A stretch of DNA of 64,000 nt. Origin: Methylicorpusculum oleiharenae. Lineage in GTDB: Bacteria > Pseudomonadota > Gammaproteobacteria > Methylococcales > Methylomonadaceae. This document shows positions 1 through 8,547 of the stretch, piece after piece. The stretch covers positions 1,952,492 to 2,016,491 of the forward strand of contig NZ_WUTY02000001.1 of NCBI RefSeq assembly GCF_009828925.2, given 5' to 3'. The position numbers and the translations under genes are program-made. Numbering within the stretch: position 1 is the stretch's first letter; each line of letters begins with the position of its first letter. The notes under the pieces were generated by a model, which was not told the origin of the DNA, did no database searches, and saw only the letters and a list, made by a program, of their open reading frames with translations.

Positions 1-1
1 C

Positions 2-643
2 CATCCGGTGGTGACCACCACCAGTCAGGCCACGACCAGCACCCAAGGCAAGATTGTTTATGTGGCAACAGCCGACGAAACACCGGTGACGTTATATATC
101 ACGCCCGGCGACAACCACGACATTGCCTTATCGCTGACCTTGATCCCCAAGCGGATTCCGGCGCGGGAAATTCACCTGAGCCTGGATAAAGACAGTTATA
201 AACTGCTGACGAAAGTCCAACAGCAAGCTCACGCATCAAGAGAAAGTGTGGGTGATCAAGAACAAGCCTACATTGCCCAGCTGAAAAAATTGTTCCGCGA
301 GCTCGGCTTGCAACACACGCCGCCGGGTTTTTCGCTACGTAATCCATTACAGACTGAGCAACTTCGGTGCCTGCAAGACGCCCTACAGATTAACACCGGC
401 CAGGTGCTAGAAGGCCAGGACATGCTGATTCTGGTCGGTCTAGCTCGTAATGACGGCCTGGCGCCCATCGAACTCGACGAACGCGCCTGTGCCACCACGC
501 AAACCGAGGTATTGGCCGTCGCTGCTTGGCCCAAAGTCGTATTAGGCCAAAACGAAGCCACCGAACTGTATGTCGCGATCCGGCGTTCAGCGGACGCATC
601 GATCGAACTCAGACCTTCGTTGTTGAGTGGAGAGCAGCACTAA
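2..643 (+). CDS. traK: TraK, outer-membrane-associated F-type T4SS protein (5' partial)
   Basis: This is the C-terminal 213 codons of a TraK (VirB9-like) secretin-type protein of the F-type conjugation channel, which sits at the outer membrane and contacts TraV and TraB. The frame is open to the left edge and no signal peptide is visible, so the true start is outside the window; the GTG at 8 is not a real start. Typical TraK features are the early segment GKIVYVATADETPVTLYITP and the 'LTLIPKRIPAREIHL' stretch near residue 55. Its TAA stop overlaps the traB ATG (TAATG), as in a tightly coupled tra operon. The family call rests on these motifs and on traB and traV following. Confidence 0.85.
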   Translation, partial: HPVVTTTSQATTSTQGKIVYVATADETPVTLYITPGDNHDIALSLTLIPKRIPAREIHLSLDKDSYKLLTKVQQQAHASRESVGDQEQAYIAQLKKLFRELGLQHTPPGFSLRNPLQTEQLRCLQDALQINTGQVLEGQDMLILVGLARNDGLAPIELDERACATTQTEVLAVAAWPKVVLGQNEATELYVAIRRSADASIELRPSLLSGEQH

Positions 644-1968
644 TGACCAACGTCAATGCCTGGTGGTCAGGCCTGAGCCCCACCGCCAAACGTAATCTGG
701 CGGTCGGCAGTATCGGCAGCCTGTTACTGGCGACGATTATTGCCTTGGCCTGGGTATCGCCCGAAGTCGCCAAGCCCAGCAGCAAACAGGCGGTGATTCA
801 GCATATCTTGACCGACAGCGACCCACGCTCCTTGGGGATTGACGGCATTTCCGCACAGCTGCGCGATTTGCTGCAAAAAAATGACGAGCAAGCCCGCCGC
901 TTAACGGCCATCGAAGCACAGCAAAAGCGCGAACAGCAATCCGATGAACTGCGTTTCAAACAATGGACCACTGCCGAACGAGAAGCCTATGAAGCCAAAC
1001 TGAAAGCGGTCAGCGGTGAAGTCGAATCGCTGAAAAATAAGCCGACATTACCAGCTCAAGGTAATGAGGGGCTTAAGGCTACCGATGATGGACGCCGATT
1101 CAGAGCGCCACGATCCACACTCGACCAACAGGATCTGACCCGCGTTTTCGAACACGCCACACCACCCCCCAGCTATGGCAGTGGAAACGCCTCGGCCGGA
1201 CGTTCAGCACCCAACAACGCATCGCCTGCTGGATTGCAGATCAGGGTGATCAAAGCTGATAAAGCCGCCGCACCCCCTGACGGCAAGACAACAGCCGCGG
1301 CTAGTGCCAAGCACAGCGAAGTCTTTATTCCTGCTGGCAGTATTTTAACCGGGGTATTACTGAATGGTCTGGACGCACCCACCGGCAAGAAAGCCCGAAA
1401 GGAACCGATGCCGGTGCTGTTTCGCATCAAGAAGGAAGCCATTCTGCCCAACCGTTTCCATGCCGATGTGCGCGAATGTTTTCTGCTGGCCGCGGGCTTT
1501 GGCGATTTGAGTGCCGAACGGGCTTACTTTCGCGGTGAGACCTTTTCCTGTGTGCGTCAAGATGGCGGTGTCATCGAAGTACCGATGAATGCCTATGCCA
1601 CCGGCGAAGACGGTAAAAACGGCGTGCGCGGCCGGGTAGTGTCCAAACAAGGTGCGTTATTAGCGCAAGCCATGATGGCGGGTTTTTTACGTGGCTTTTC
1701 CGACGCCTTCGGCCGTAACCAGATTCCGGTATTGATGACCGGTGGCTTGGGCAGTTTATCCGGCACTACCCCCTTCCAAAATGCCTTTTCCTCGCAGTCG
1801 ATGGAAGGTGGCGCTTTGAAAGGCGCGGGTTATGCCATGGAGCGGCTGTCGCATTTTTACATGGACATGGCCGAAGAGATTTACCCGGTCATCGAAGTCG
1901 ATGCCACCCGCCAGGTCAATTTCATCGTGCAGAAAGGCACGGCTTTGAAACTCAAAATACCCACCTAA
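643..1968 (+). CDS. traB: TraB, VirB10-like T4SS scaffold protein
   Basis: TraB spans the inner and outer membranes and bridges the T4SS core complex, as VirB10 does. The 441-residue protein has a short cytoplasmic N-terminus, one membrane segment (about residues 15-35, GSLLLATIIALAWV) and a coiled coil (about 65-130, LRDLLQKNDEQARRL). A Pro/Ala-rich linker follows, then the C-terminal beta-barrel region typical of the family (VFIPAGSILTGVLL, LPNRFHADVRECFLLAAGFG, and GVRGRVVSKQGALLAQAMMAGFL). The ATG at 643 overlaps the traK stop. A longer reading frame starts upstream at 526, but that part lies inside traK and is not needed. Confidence 0.93.
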   Translation: MTNVNAWWSGLSPTAKRNLAVGSIGSLLLATIIALAWVSPEVAKPSSKQAVIQHILTDSDPRSLGIDGISAQLRDLLQKNDEQARRLTAIEAQQKREQQSDELRFKQWTTAEREAYEAKLKAVSGEVESLKNKPTLPAQGNEGLKATDDGRRFRAPRSTLDQQDLTRVFEHATPPPSYGSGNASAGRSAPNNASPAGLQIRVIKADKAAAPPDGKTTAAASAKHSEVFIPAGSILTGVLLNGLDAPTGKKARKEPMPVLFRIKKEAILPNRFHADVRECFLLAAGFGDLSAERAYFRGETFSCVRQDGGVIEVPMNAYATGEDGKNGVRGRVVSKQGALLAQAMMAGFLRGFSDAFGRNQIPVLMTGGLGSLSGTTPFQNAFSSQSMEGGALKGAGYAMERLSHFYMDMAEEIYPVIEVDATRQVNFIVQKGTALKLKIPT

Positions 1969-2035
1969 ACACCGTTACGGCCTTGATAGTGATGAAGCCT
2001 TACCTATTTTCTTACACCGACCAGGAAGCGATCTG

Positions 2036-2845
2036 ATGCGATACCTAAACCGTTTGTATTTACTGCCATTACTGCTGTTTACTTCAGGCGTCATGGCTGC
2101 AACTCCAGCTAAGCCCAATGCCTCCGACATAGCCGCCAGTTTGTTGTCGATCAAAATCGACGGCATGCAGGATTTGCCGATTAACGGTTTGAAGATGGTC
2201 AAGATCGGTGAGCAAACCGTGTTCATGTCCAGTAACGGCCGTTTTGCCTTTTATGGTGGCAAATTGATGGATGTCTGGACCCAACAAGAGATTAAAGAGC
2301 TGGCCGATATCGACCGCATTGCCAACCGCATCGACTTGTCGCGCATGAAGCTGAATGTCGATGATTTGGGGCCGGTCACCATCGGTCATGGCAAGGAATC
2401 GGTCGTGGTGTTCATCGACCCCCGTTGTCCGTATTGTGGCAAGGTGATCAAAGACCTGGACGCCTTGCAGGACCAATACACCTTCAAGCTGGTGATGATT
2501 CCCATCTTAGGTCCTGAATCGCAAAACATCGTTGTGCAATTAGCCTGTCAGATGAGCTCAAGTGCTGCCAACGCCAAAGATGCTGTGCGTGATCGTTTGT
2601 TAAAGCAGGATTACACCGGCTTAGCCACCGAACAGCTCACCTCCTGCAATAAAGAGCCACTGCAAAAAGCCATCGTCACCGCCAAGTTATTCGATTTGAA
2701 AGGTGTGCCGTTTCTGATTGCCCCCGATGGTCGCACGCACAGTGGCGCACCTGACCTGTTAGCCGATTGGTTGACCAATAAACCCAAAACACAGGCCAGC
2801 GTTTCGTCGGCGCCGGATACTCAAAAAGCGAAGGTCAAACCATGA
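2036..2845 (+). CDS. dsbC: DsbC-like periplasmic thiol:disulfide isomerase
   Basis: A 269-residue thioredoxin-fold protein with an N-terminal signal peptide (LYLLPLLLFTSGVMA) and a CPYC active site in 'FIDPRCPYCGKVIKDL' (near residue 130), preceded by a DsbC-type dimerisation region. Proteins of this class in SXT- and IncA/C-type transfer regions help fold the disulfide-rich periplasmic subunits; here TraU and TraN are both very Cys-rich. It lies between traB and traV, the same place as in SXT/R391. The stop overlaps the traV ATG (ATGA). The low-complexity C-terminal tail (KPKTQASVSSAPDTQKAKVKP) is not part of the fold. Confidence 0.9.
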   Translation: MRYLNRLYLLPLLLFTSGVMAATPAKPNASDIAASLLSIKIDGMQDLPINGLKMVKIGEQTVFMSSNGRFAFYGGKLMDVWTQQEIKELADIDRIANRIDLSRMKLNVDDLGPVTIGHGKESVVVFIDPRCPYCGKVIKDLDALQDQYTFKLVMIPILGPESQNIVVQLACQMSSSAANAKDAVRDRLLKQDYTGLATEQLTSCNKEPLQKAIVTAKLFDLKGVPFLIAPDGRTHSGAPDLLADWLTNKPKTQASVSSAPDTQKAKVKP

Positions 2846-3363
2846 AACAGCTGAAATTGTTACCGCGTGGCGTCTTGCTGATCTTGTTCTTGGCCATTGC
2901 CATTGGCTCGGGTTGTGCGACCCAATACGGTTGCAAAGGCATGCCGGACCAACCGCACTGTTTGTCGACGACTGAAGCCTATGCCGTCACCCATAAGGCT
3001 CTGGTGGAAACGGCACAAGACGAAAACATAAAGGATGATAGCCACGCACTCGAACTACAGCCCCGGCAACAACCCGTCCCTAAAATCGACGACCCCACGC
3101 CGATTCGCACGCCCTCGCACGTCATGCGCATCTGGATTGCGCCCTGGGAAGATGCCGAAGGTGATTTGATGGTCTCGAACTACGTCTACACCGAACTGGA
3201 GCCCCGGCGCTGGCTGATCGGCAAAGCCGCGCCGACCTTGAGTCCGTCTTTACTGCCGTTGCAAATCGAACAACGCCTGCCGGAAAAGCCAAGTGCACGT
3301 GATCCGTTAGATACCGAGGCACGCCCCTTCCCTCTCGGTAAGGACAACGCAGACCAGCATTAA
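2842..3363 (+). CDS. traV: TraV, T4SS outer-membrane lipoprotein
   Basis: A 173-residue lipoprotein of the VirB7/TraV role, which anchors the TraK/TraB core complex in the outer membrane. The N-terminus is basic, then hydrophobic, and ends in a lipobox (IAIGSGC, Cys at residue 25). Two further cysteines follow (YGCKGMPDQPHC), a typical TraV pattern. The second half contains the conserved 'TPIRTPSHVMRIWIAPWEDAEGDLM' region, of which only part is quoted as a family mark: PSHVMRIWIAPWED. It overlaps dsbC by 4 bases and is followed by a 156-base gap that carries the structured traA leader. Confidence 0.88.
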   Translation: MKQLKLLPRGVLLILFLAIAIGSGCATQYGCKGMPDQPHCLSTTEAYAVTHKALVETAQDENIKDDSHALELQPRQQPVPKIDDPTPIRTPSHVMRIWIAPWEDAEGDLMVSNYVYTELEPRRWLIGKAAPTLSPSLLPLQIEQRLPEKPSARDPLDTEARPFPLGKDNADQH

Positions 3364-3427
3364 CCTTAGTTAATTTCACCGTCGTGCCTTGATGGGCTTG
3401 GCGAGCAAGCAGCGGGCAACCGATTCA

Positions 3428-3470
3428 GAAGCTGTTTGACAGCTTCAAGTTGAGCCGGACCTTAGGTCCG
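3428..3470 (+). promoter_or_regulatory. Structured leader of traA (two perfect hairpins)
   Basis: Two perfect hairpins stand close together in the 156-base gap between traV and traA: GAAGCTG/CAGCTTC with a TTTGA loop (3428-3446) and CGGACC/GGTCCG with a TTA loop (3456-3470). The second is followed by a third weaker stem around GACAGGACAGGCCACTGTC. There is no long T-run, so they are not obvious Rho-independent terminators. A segmental processing or mRNA-stability role for the abundant pilin transcript is an inference. Confidence 0.4.
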
Positions 3471-3519
3471 AGACAGGACAGGCCACTGTCTTTTTCAAGC
3501 AACTGTGAGGGCGTTCGCC

Positions 3520-3819
3520 ATGAAAGCATCGTATCGAACCGGAGTCTTGCTGACTTTGGTTTCTCTGTTTTTTGTTCTGTTGGCACCTGACGCCATGGCC
3601 GGTACCGGAGGTACCGAGTTCAACAATGTCTGGACCTTATTGACCGGCTGGGTTGAAGGTTTGCTCGGCCGCATCATTGCCATTGTATTCGTGATTGTCG
3701 GTCTGGTGGCCGGCGTGGTACGTGGCAGCATCATGGGCTTTGTGCTCGGTGTTGCCAGCGGCGTGGGCTTATTTGCCGCACCGACCATTATCACCAATAT
3801 CGTCACGGCCACTCTTTAG
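3520..3819 (+). CDS. traA: TraA-like pilin precursor
   Basis: A 99-residue precursor of the conjugative pilus subunit. It has a long signal sequence that ends in AMA (about residue 27), leaving a mature peptide of about 72 residues, close to the size of F pilin. Two hydrophobic segments with small residues follow (RIIAIVFVIVGLVAGVVRG and GFVLGVASGVGLFAAPTI). I chose the ATG at 3520 over the in-frame GTG at 3505 because a GAGGG site lies in front of it and the signal peptide then has a normal N-terminus. Location between traV and traC matches SXT-type elements. Confidence 0.85.
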   Translation: MKASYRTGVLLTLVSLFFVLLAPDAMAGTGGTEFNNVWTLLTGWVEGLLGRIIAIVFVIVGLVAGVVRGSIMGFVLGVASGVGLFAAPTIITNIVTATL

Positions 3820-3826
3820 GCGCGAT

Positions 3827-4090
3827 ATGTCAAACCGTACCGGCATACCTGACAACACCGAGAAGGCGGCGGGCAACCGCCGCTTACCGGTTCGACGCCT
3901 AAATCATCACACGGTGCAGGTGCAATGTCCCGCTGGCAAACCGCTCAATCCCTGTCATCCGGCCAGGGCGCGCGAGTTGTTGCGTAAAAATCGTGCGGTT
4001 CGGGTGAGCCGTTACCCCTTCACGATTCGTTTATTGACCCAGGATCAGGCCGATCGCAGGCACCGTTTATATGTACAGGAGGCCACATGA
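3827..4090 (+). CDS. Standalone PLMP/RRXRR-domain protein
   Basis: An 87-residue basic protein. Residues about 28-70 read VQVQCPAGKPLNPCHPARAR, then ELLRKNRAVRV and PFTIRLL. This pattern (G-x-P-L-x-P, a run of Arg around ARxLL, x-x-G/N-R-A-x-V, then PFTIxL) is that of the RRXRR/PLMP domain found at the N-terminus of IscB- and IshB-type HNH nucleases. No HNH or RuvC motif follows; the frame stops at 4090. It sits between traA and traC, 7 bases after traA and overlapping the traC ATG by 4 bases, so it is co-transcribed with the transfer genes. Its function in conjugation is unknown to me. The start at 3827 is the first ATG after traA. Confidence 0.72.
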   Translation: MSNRTGIPDNTEKAAGNRRLPVRRLNHHTVQVQCPAGKPLNPCHPARARELLRKNRAVRVSRYPFTIRLLTQDQADRRHRLYVQEAT

Positions 4091-6501
4091 GTTCTTCCCG
4101 TTTGCCTAGCGCCGACAACCTGTTTTCTACCCTGGCCTATGACGCTGAGCATCATCTCTTTTTGCTGGCAGACAACAGTCTCGGCTTTGGCTTTATCTGT
4201 CAGCCCTTGACCGGTGCCGATCCTAGCGTTTCAGCTCGGGTCAATGTGTTATTGAATCAGGATTGGCCGACTGAAACGTTATTACAAGTCTCGTTGTGGA
4301 CGTCACCCGATATCGAAGAAGCGCTGGCCGTGATGCAAACCCGGCGTTTGAAGCAGCAAAAGCCGACCTATAAAACCATGACCCAGGCCAGCATCGATTT
4401 TCTGCGGCAAGGTACCACTCAACCCCCGGAATCGATTTCGGGTGCGCGGCTAAGACGCGGCCACGTCATCGTCACGGTGAAATTGCCGATGGCCAACTCG
4501 CGCCCGAGTGAAGCCGAGATTCGCCGCGCCACCGAATTACAGCTGGCGACTCAACAATCCTTGTCTACCATTGGCTTGTGTCCCGCGGTATTGGCTAGCG
4601 ATCAGTATGTGCGCGTACTCAATACGCTCCTGAATTGGTATCCCAATGCCGGCTGGAAAGACCGGGTCGTCCCCGAATGTGATCCTACTCAACTGATCCG
4701 CGATCAGCTGTTAGATTACGACAATGCCTTGCAGACCGATGAAAAAGGGCTTTGGCTGGGCAACAAACGGGTTAAAACCTTGTCCGCCAAACGCACCCCC
4801 GAGCATTTTTATTTCGGCAGCGCCAAGAGTTATTTGGGTGACATTCTGTCCGGCACCCGCGGCATTCGGCAAAATGCCTTACTCAGTCTGACCCTGCATT
4901 ACCCCGATGCTGAAGCCACCCGCACCCAACAGGAAGGCATGCGGCAGTTCATCACCAACCAGGTCAACACGCCGATTGCCCGTTTTTTGCCGGTGTTGGT
5001 ACAACGCAAACAGCACTTCGATGTGTTGTTCGAAGCCTATGGCGACGGTGACCGACCGATTCGCAGTTATTTTGGCGTGCTGTTGTTTTGTGACGAAGCC
5101 GAAGAAGCAGGCGCCGTATCCAATGCCCGGGTGTATTTCCGGGAGCTTGGTTTTCAGTTGCTGGAGGATAAGTATTTCTGCCTGCCGTTTTTCCTGAACT
5201 GTTTGCCGTTCGGGCCTGAGCGCTCCGCGATTGCCGATTTGAAACGCTACCGCACCCTGGCCACCCGGCATGCGATTCCGTTATTGCCGCTGTTCGGCGA
5301 CTGGGCCGGTACCGGCACGCCGACCCTGAATTTTGTGTCGCGTAATGGCGAACACATGGCCGTGTCCTTATTCGACACTACCGGCAACTATAACCTGTGC
5401 ATCGCCGCCGAATCGGGTAAAGGCAAATCCTTCCTGACTAACGAAATCATTGTCAGCTATTTGACCGAAGGGGCGCAGATCTGGGCCATCGATGTCGGCC
5501 GCTCCTATGAAAACCTCTGCGAGGTCTTGGAAGGCGACTTCGTCAAATTCACCCACGGCTCTAACATCTGCATGAACCCGTTCGAGATCGTGCAGAACTT
5601 CGAGGAAGAAGCCGATATGTTAGCCGGTTTGGTCAGTCAAATGGCGGCACCGACCGAGAAATTAACCGACTTTCAAACCGCAGGGCTCAAACGCATCCTC
5701 AAACAGCTGTGGACTGAAAAAGCCCAAGCGATGTCGGTCGATGACATTGCGAGGCAGCTCTGCGCCGAAACCGATCAGCGTCTAAAGGATGTCGGCGAAC
5801 AGTTGTTTCCGTTTACGACCCAAGGCGAATACGGCCGCTACTTCAATGGTAAAAACAACGCCAAATTCGCCAGTGACTTTACCGTACTGGAATTGGAGGA
5901 ACTCAAGGGTCGCAAGCATCTGCAGCAGGTGGTCTTACTGCAACTGATCTACCAGATCCAGCAGGAAATGTATCTGGGCGAACGCAACCGACCCAAGATC
6001 GTCATTATTGACGAAGCCTGGGATTTACTCACTGAAGGTGATGTGGCTAAGTTTATGGAGCACGGTTATCGGCGCTTTCGGAAATACGGCGGTGCGGCGG
6101 TGACGATTACCCAGTCGGTGAACGATTTATACCGCAACGCCGCAGGGCGCGCCATCGTCGAGAACTCGGCCAACATGTATCTGTTGGGACAGAAGGCCGA
6201 AGTCATCGAAGGCATGAAGCAGGATCGACGTTTGCCCTTGTCCGACGGCGGCTATGAGTTATTAAAGACCGTCCACACCCTACCCGGTGCGTATTCGGAA
6301 ATCTTCTTCATTACCGAAATGGGTTCCGGTATTGGCCGCCTGATCGTGGATCCGTTTAAACGCATTCTTTTTTCCACCAAGCCTGAGGATGTCAATGCAC
6401 TGAAGCAATTACGGCGGCAAGGGCTAAGTCTGGGTGACGCCATTCAACAGCTTATCGAAAGCCGGAAAGCCAAGCCACGGGAGATCAGCCGTGGCTACTA
6501 A
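4087..6501 (+). CDS. traC: TraC, T4SS ATPase (VirB4 family)
   Basis: An 804-residue cytoplasmic/inner-membrane ATPase that powers pilus assembly and transfer. The Walker A motif is AESGKGKS (about residues 440-447, replacing the more usual GxxGxGKS first Gly by Ala) and Walker B is KIVIIDEAW (about 636-645). The N-terminal TraC domain and the C-terminal 'FRKYGGAAVTITQSVNDLY' region with the conserved ITQ are also present. Length matches F/SXT TraC. It starts 4 bases inside the end of the PLMP gene and its end overlaps the GTG start of trbI. Confidence 0.95.
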   Translation: MSSSRLPSADNLFSTLAYDAEHHLFLLADNSLGFGFICQPLTGADPSVSARVNVLLNQDWPTETLLQVSLWTSPDIEEALAVMQTRRLKQQKPTYKTMTQASIDFLRQGTTQPPESISGARLRRGHVIVTVKLPMANSRPSEAEIRRATELQLATQQSLSTIGLCPAVLASDQYVRVLNTLLNWYPNAGWKDRVVPECDPTQLIRDQLLDYDNALQTDEKGLWLGNKRVKTLSAKRTPEHFYFGSAKSYLGDILSGTRGIRQNALLSLTLHYPDAEATRTQQEGMRQFITNQVNTPIARFLPVLVQRKQHFDVLFEAYGDGDRPIRSYFGVLLFCDEAEEAGAVSNARVYFRELGFQLLEDKYFCLPFFLNCLPFGPERSAIADLKRYRTLATRHAIPLLPLFGDWAGTGTPTLNFVSRNGEHMAVSLFDTTGNYNLCIAAESGKGKSFLTNEIIVSYLTEGAQIWAIDVGRSYENLCEVLEGDFVKFTHGSNICMNPFEIVQNFEEEADMLAGLVSQMAAPTEKLTDFQTAGLKRILKQLWTEKAQAMSVDDIARQLCAETDQRLKDVGEQLFPFTTQGEYGRYFNGKNNAKFASDFTVLELEELKGRKHLQQVVLLQLIYQIQQEMYLGERNRPKIVIIDEAWDLLTEGDVAKFMEHGYRRFRKYGGAAVTITQSVNDLYRNAAGRAIVENSANMYLLGQKAEVIEGMKQDRRLPLSDGGYELLKTVHTLPGAYSEIFFITEMGSGIGRLIVDPFKRILFSTKPEDVNALKQLRRQGLSLGDAIQQLIESRKAKPREISRGY

Positions 6502-6808
6502 ATTGCTAGTGCTCAGTAACGTGTTAATAGCCGCCTGTTTGGGGGGCATCGGCGGCTGGCTGGCAGCGCATCAGCAACTTCAACAACCACTGGCTCGATT
6601 AAATTTGGTGACGCCGGTCTTCGTGCTGGATCGGGCCAAGCTGATTCAATCGATACCGCCCATTGCCAGTCAAGAACACATGGCCAGGATCGTCGACGAT
6701 TGGCAAAGTCAGGCCAAAAAGCTGAGCGATGCCGGGTATCTCGTCATCGACGCCACGGCAGTCGTTGCGGCCCCCGAAGATGTGTATGTTCGGCAAGTGG
6801 GTAGGTAA
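6491..6808 (+). CDS. trbI: TrbI-like inner-membrane T4SS protein
   Basis: A 105-residue protein with one N-terminal membrane segment (VLIAACLGGIGGWLAA) followed by a periplasmic domain. The stretch PVFVLDRAKLIQSI, then a helical region and 'YLVIDATAVVAAPEDVYV', resembles F-type TrbI, which influences pilus retraction or length. I take the GTG at 6491, which overlaps the traC stop, because earlier ATGs lie deep inside traC in another frame. The position between traC and the S26 peptidase also fits TrbI. Sequence similarity is modest, so the name is moderately sure. Confidence 0.7.
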   Translation: MATKLLVLSNVLIAACLGGIGGWLAAHQQLQQPLARLNLVTPVFVLDRAKLIQSIPPIASQEHMARIVDDWQSQAKKLSDAGYLVIDATAVVAAPEDVYVRQVGR

Positions 6809-6812
6809 TGGC

Positions 6813-7352
6813 ATGGACCGGCGTATGAACAAACGAGAGCAGTCTACCAAACCCGCTAAACCGCCGTTGGCACCCTTTCTGCTCAAGGCCTTGCCCCTTT
6901 TGATTCTGGTGTTGGGGGTAGAGTATTACATCGGTCAGCGCTTTCTGATCGGCGGTGACGATCAGGTCGATCGCTGTTTGCCGGACAAGTGGGTTTATCT
7001 GATCGATACCTATAACAAGGATATCTGGCGCGGCGATTTGATGGCGTTTCGGGCGGAACGCATGGAGCCGTATTTCAAAGACGGCCACGTGATCGTCAAA
7101 ATCGCCGCCGGGGTCACCGGTGACTCCGTCCACGTCGATCCGCAGCACACCACGGTCAACGGCAAACCGGTCATTGATGGTTTACCGCTGGCGAAGAAAC
7201 TTAACAAGCCGGTGGCGCAATTCAAACGCCATGAAACCATCCCTTTGGCCGCCTATTGGGTGACGGGGCAAACTGACAAAAGCTTCGATTCGCGGTATTG
7301 GGGCTATGTCTACGACCATCAAGTGATTGGGCGGGCCTATGCGTTGTTTTGA
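6813..7352 (+). CDS. S26-family (TraF/TrhF-like) signal peptidase
   Basis: A 179-residue membrane-anchored peptidase with one N-terminal hydrophobic segment (LLKALPLLILVLGVEYYI). Expected S26 marks are present: a Lys in 'VIVKIAAGVTGD' (K96) and the late DSRYWGYV motif. At the position where the catalytic Ser normally stands (S-x-P pattern) the protein has CLP (C55), so the nucleophile is apparently Cys or the enzyme is inactive; this may be a property of the whole ICE-borne family. In SXT-type systems it is thought to process pilin or other transfer subunits. It overlaps the next gene by 14 bases. An alternative start is the ATG at 6825 region, four residues later. Confidence 0.8.
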   Translation: MDRRMNKREQSTKPAKPPLAPFLLKALPLLILVLGVEYYIGQRFLIGGDDQVDRCLPDKWVYLIDTYNKDIWRGDLMAFRAERMEPYFKDGHVIVKIAAGVTGDSVHVDPQHTTVNGKPVIDGLPLAKKLNKPVAQFKRHETIPLAAYWVTGQTDKSFDSRYWGYVYDHQVIGRAYALF

Positions 7353-8547
7353 GCCCCCTCAATTTCCTTGGCGGAATTCGGCGGTCTGTTTGCTTTGCTG
7401 GTTCGTTGTGCAAGCGGTTCAGGCGGAAGAAGCCTGGCTGCAACGTTCTCAGGCCATCTTGCAAGCCTTGGAAGGCCAGCCTCGTCCTGGCTGGTTGAAC
7501 GGTCAATCTGAACAGTTGGATGTGAAACGCCAGGCGCAACAAGTTTTAGAAACCTCGCAGGCGATCCAAACAGAGGCACTATCAATTGGATCGACAAAAT
7601 TGGCCAGCGACCAGCCGATAACCCCTTCGAGCAAACCACTCACACTGCTGTTTGTCTCGTTTTCACTCGGCGATAAGGTGCTTAAAAGTATTTTCGAAGA
7701 GGCCGCAGGCCGGGATGATGTCTTGTTGGTGTTTCGCGGCCCAAAACCAGCACAAAAACTCCCCGCGTTGATGGCGGACCTCAACCGCTTGCTGAAAGAC
7801 ATTGATCCACTGCCGAATATCTTCATCGATCCCACGCGTTTTCAACGCTGGTCCGTGTCGTCGATACCCGCGATTGTCGTCGAAGTTGACGGGAAGCCCC
7901 GTCTACAGGTGCGCGGTGTCAGCAGCCTGGCTTGGTTGGACGAGCAGCTCAAAGCCGACAAACAGGGCGACTTGGGAACCTTGGGCGATGTCACCAAAAT
8001 TGCCGAGATTGACTTCCTCGAAGAACTCAAACGCCGGATGGCCTCCATCGACTGGAAGCAAAAACAGCAACAGGCCATCGCTCGGTTCTGGGCACAGCAA
8101 AAATTTGAAGCGTTACCCACGGCTCAGGCTGATCGTAATAGAACCGTGGATATGACCATCACCGTCCCGCGCGATCTGGCGGCGCCGAACGGTCAATGGA
8201 TTATCCGTGCCGGACAAACCATCAATCCCTTGGACAAGATGCCGTTTGGTTTATGCCTGATGGTGTTCGATGCTACGGTACCGGCTCAAGTTGAGCTGAT
8301 TCAGCATCAGTCCTGCCAGGACAAACAGGCCCGCGTAATGTATTTGGCCACGTCGCTGCCGCGCCAGTCCGGGTGGGACAGTTTAAAGCATCTGGAAACC
8401 ACGCTGAAAGCACCGGTGTATTTACTGACGCCGGATGTGCGCAGTCGTTTTCAGTTACAGCAGGTGCCGGCTGTCGTCGAACAATCAGGCAACCATCTGC
8501 TGGTTCGTGAACGAAAACTGCCCGTCTCAACAGGAGAACGGTCATGA
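7339..8547 (+). CDS. traW: TrbC-TraW fusion, pilus assembly protein
   Basis: A 402-residue periplasmic protein with a signal peptide (AVCLLCWFVVQAVQA). The middle (about residues 95-200) has the thioredoxin-like TrbC signature: SFSLGDKVLKSIFEEA, later NIFIDPTRFQRW, then SIPAIVVEVDG. The C-terminal half has the TraW signature: GWDSLKHLETTLKAPVYLL and FQLQQVPAVVEQ. F encodes TrbC and TraW separately, while SXT-like elements join them, as here. I prefer the ATG at 7339 to the upstream TTG at 7327. The stop overlaps traU (ATGA). Confidence 0.88.
   Translation: MRCFEPPQFPWRNSAVCLLCWFVVQAVQAEEAWLQRSQAILQALEGQPRPGWLNGQSEQLDVKRQAQQVLETSQAIQTEALSIGSTKLASDQPITPSSKPLTLLFVSFSLGDKVLKSIFEEAAGRDDVLLVFRGPKPAQKLPALMADLNRLLKDIDPLPNIFIDPTRFQRWSVSSIPAIVVEVDGKPRLQVRGVSSLAWLDEQLKADKQGDLGTLGDVTKIAEIDFLEELKRRMASIDWKQKQQQAIARFWAQQKFEALPTAQADRNRTVDMTITVPRDLAAPNGQWIIRAGQTINPLDKMPFGLCLMVFDATVPAQVELIQHQSCQDKQARVMYLATSLPRQSGWDSLKHLETTLKAPVYLLTPDVRSRFQLQQVPAVVEQSGNHLLVRERKLPVSTGERS

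Noticed and set aside
3364-3826. Omega-RNA of an IscB-type system next to the PLMP protein
   Set aside because: The PLMP protein has no nuclease domains and traA lies in between; hairpins there are short and unlike a guide RNA scaffold.
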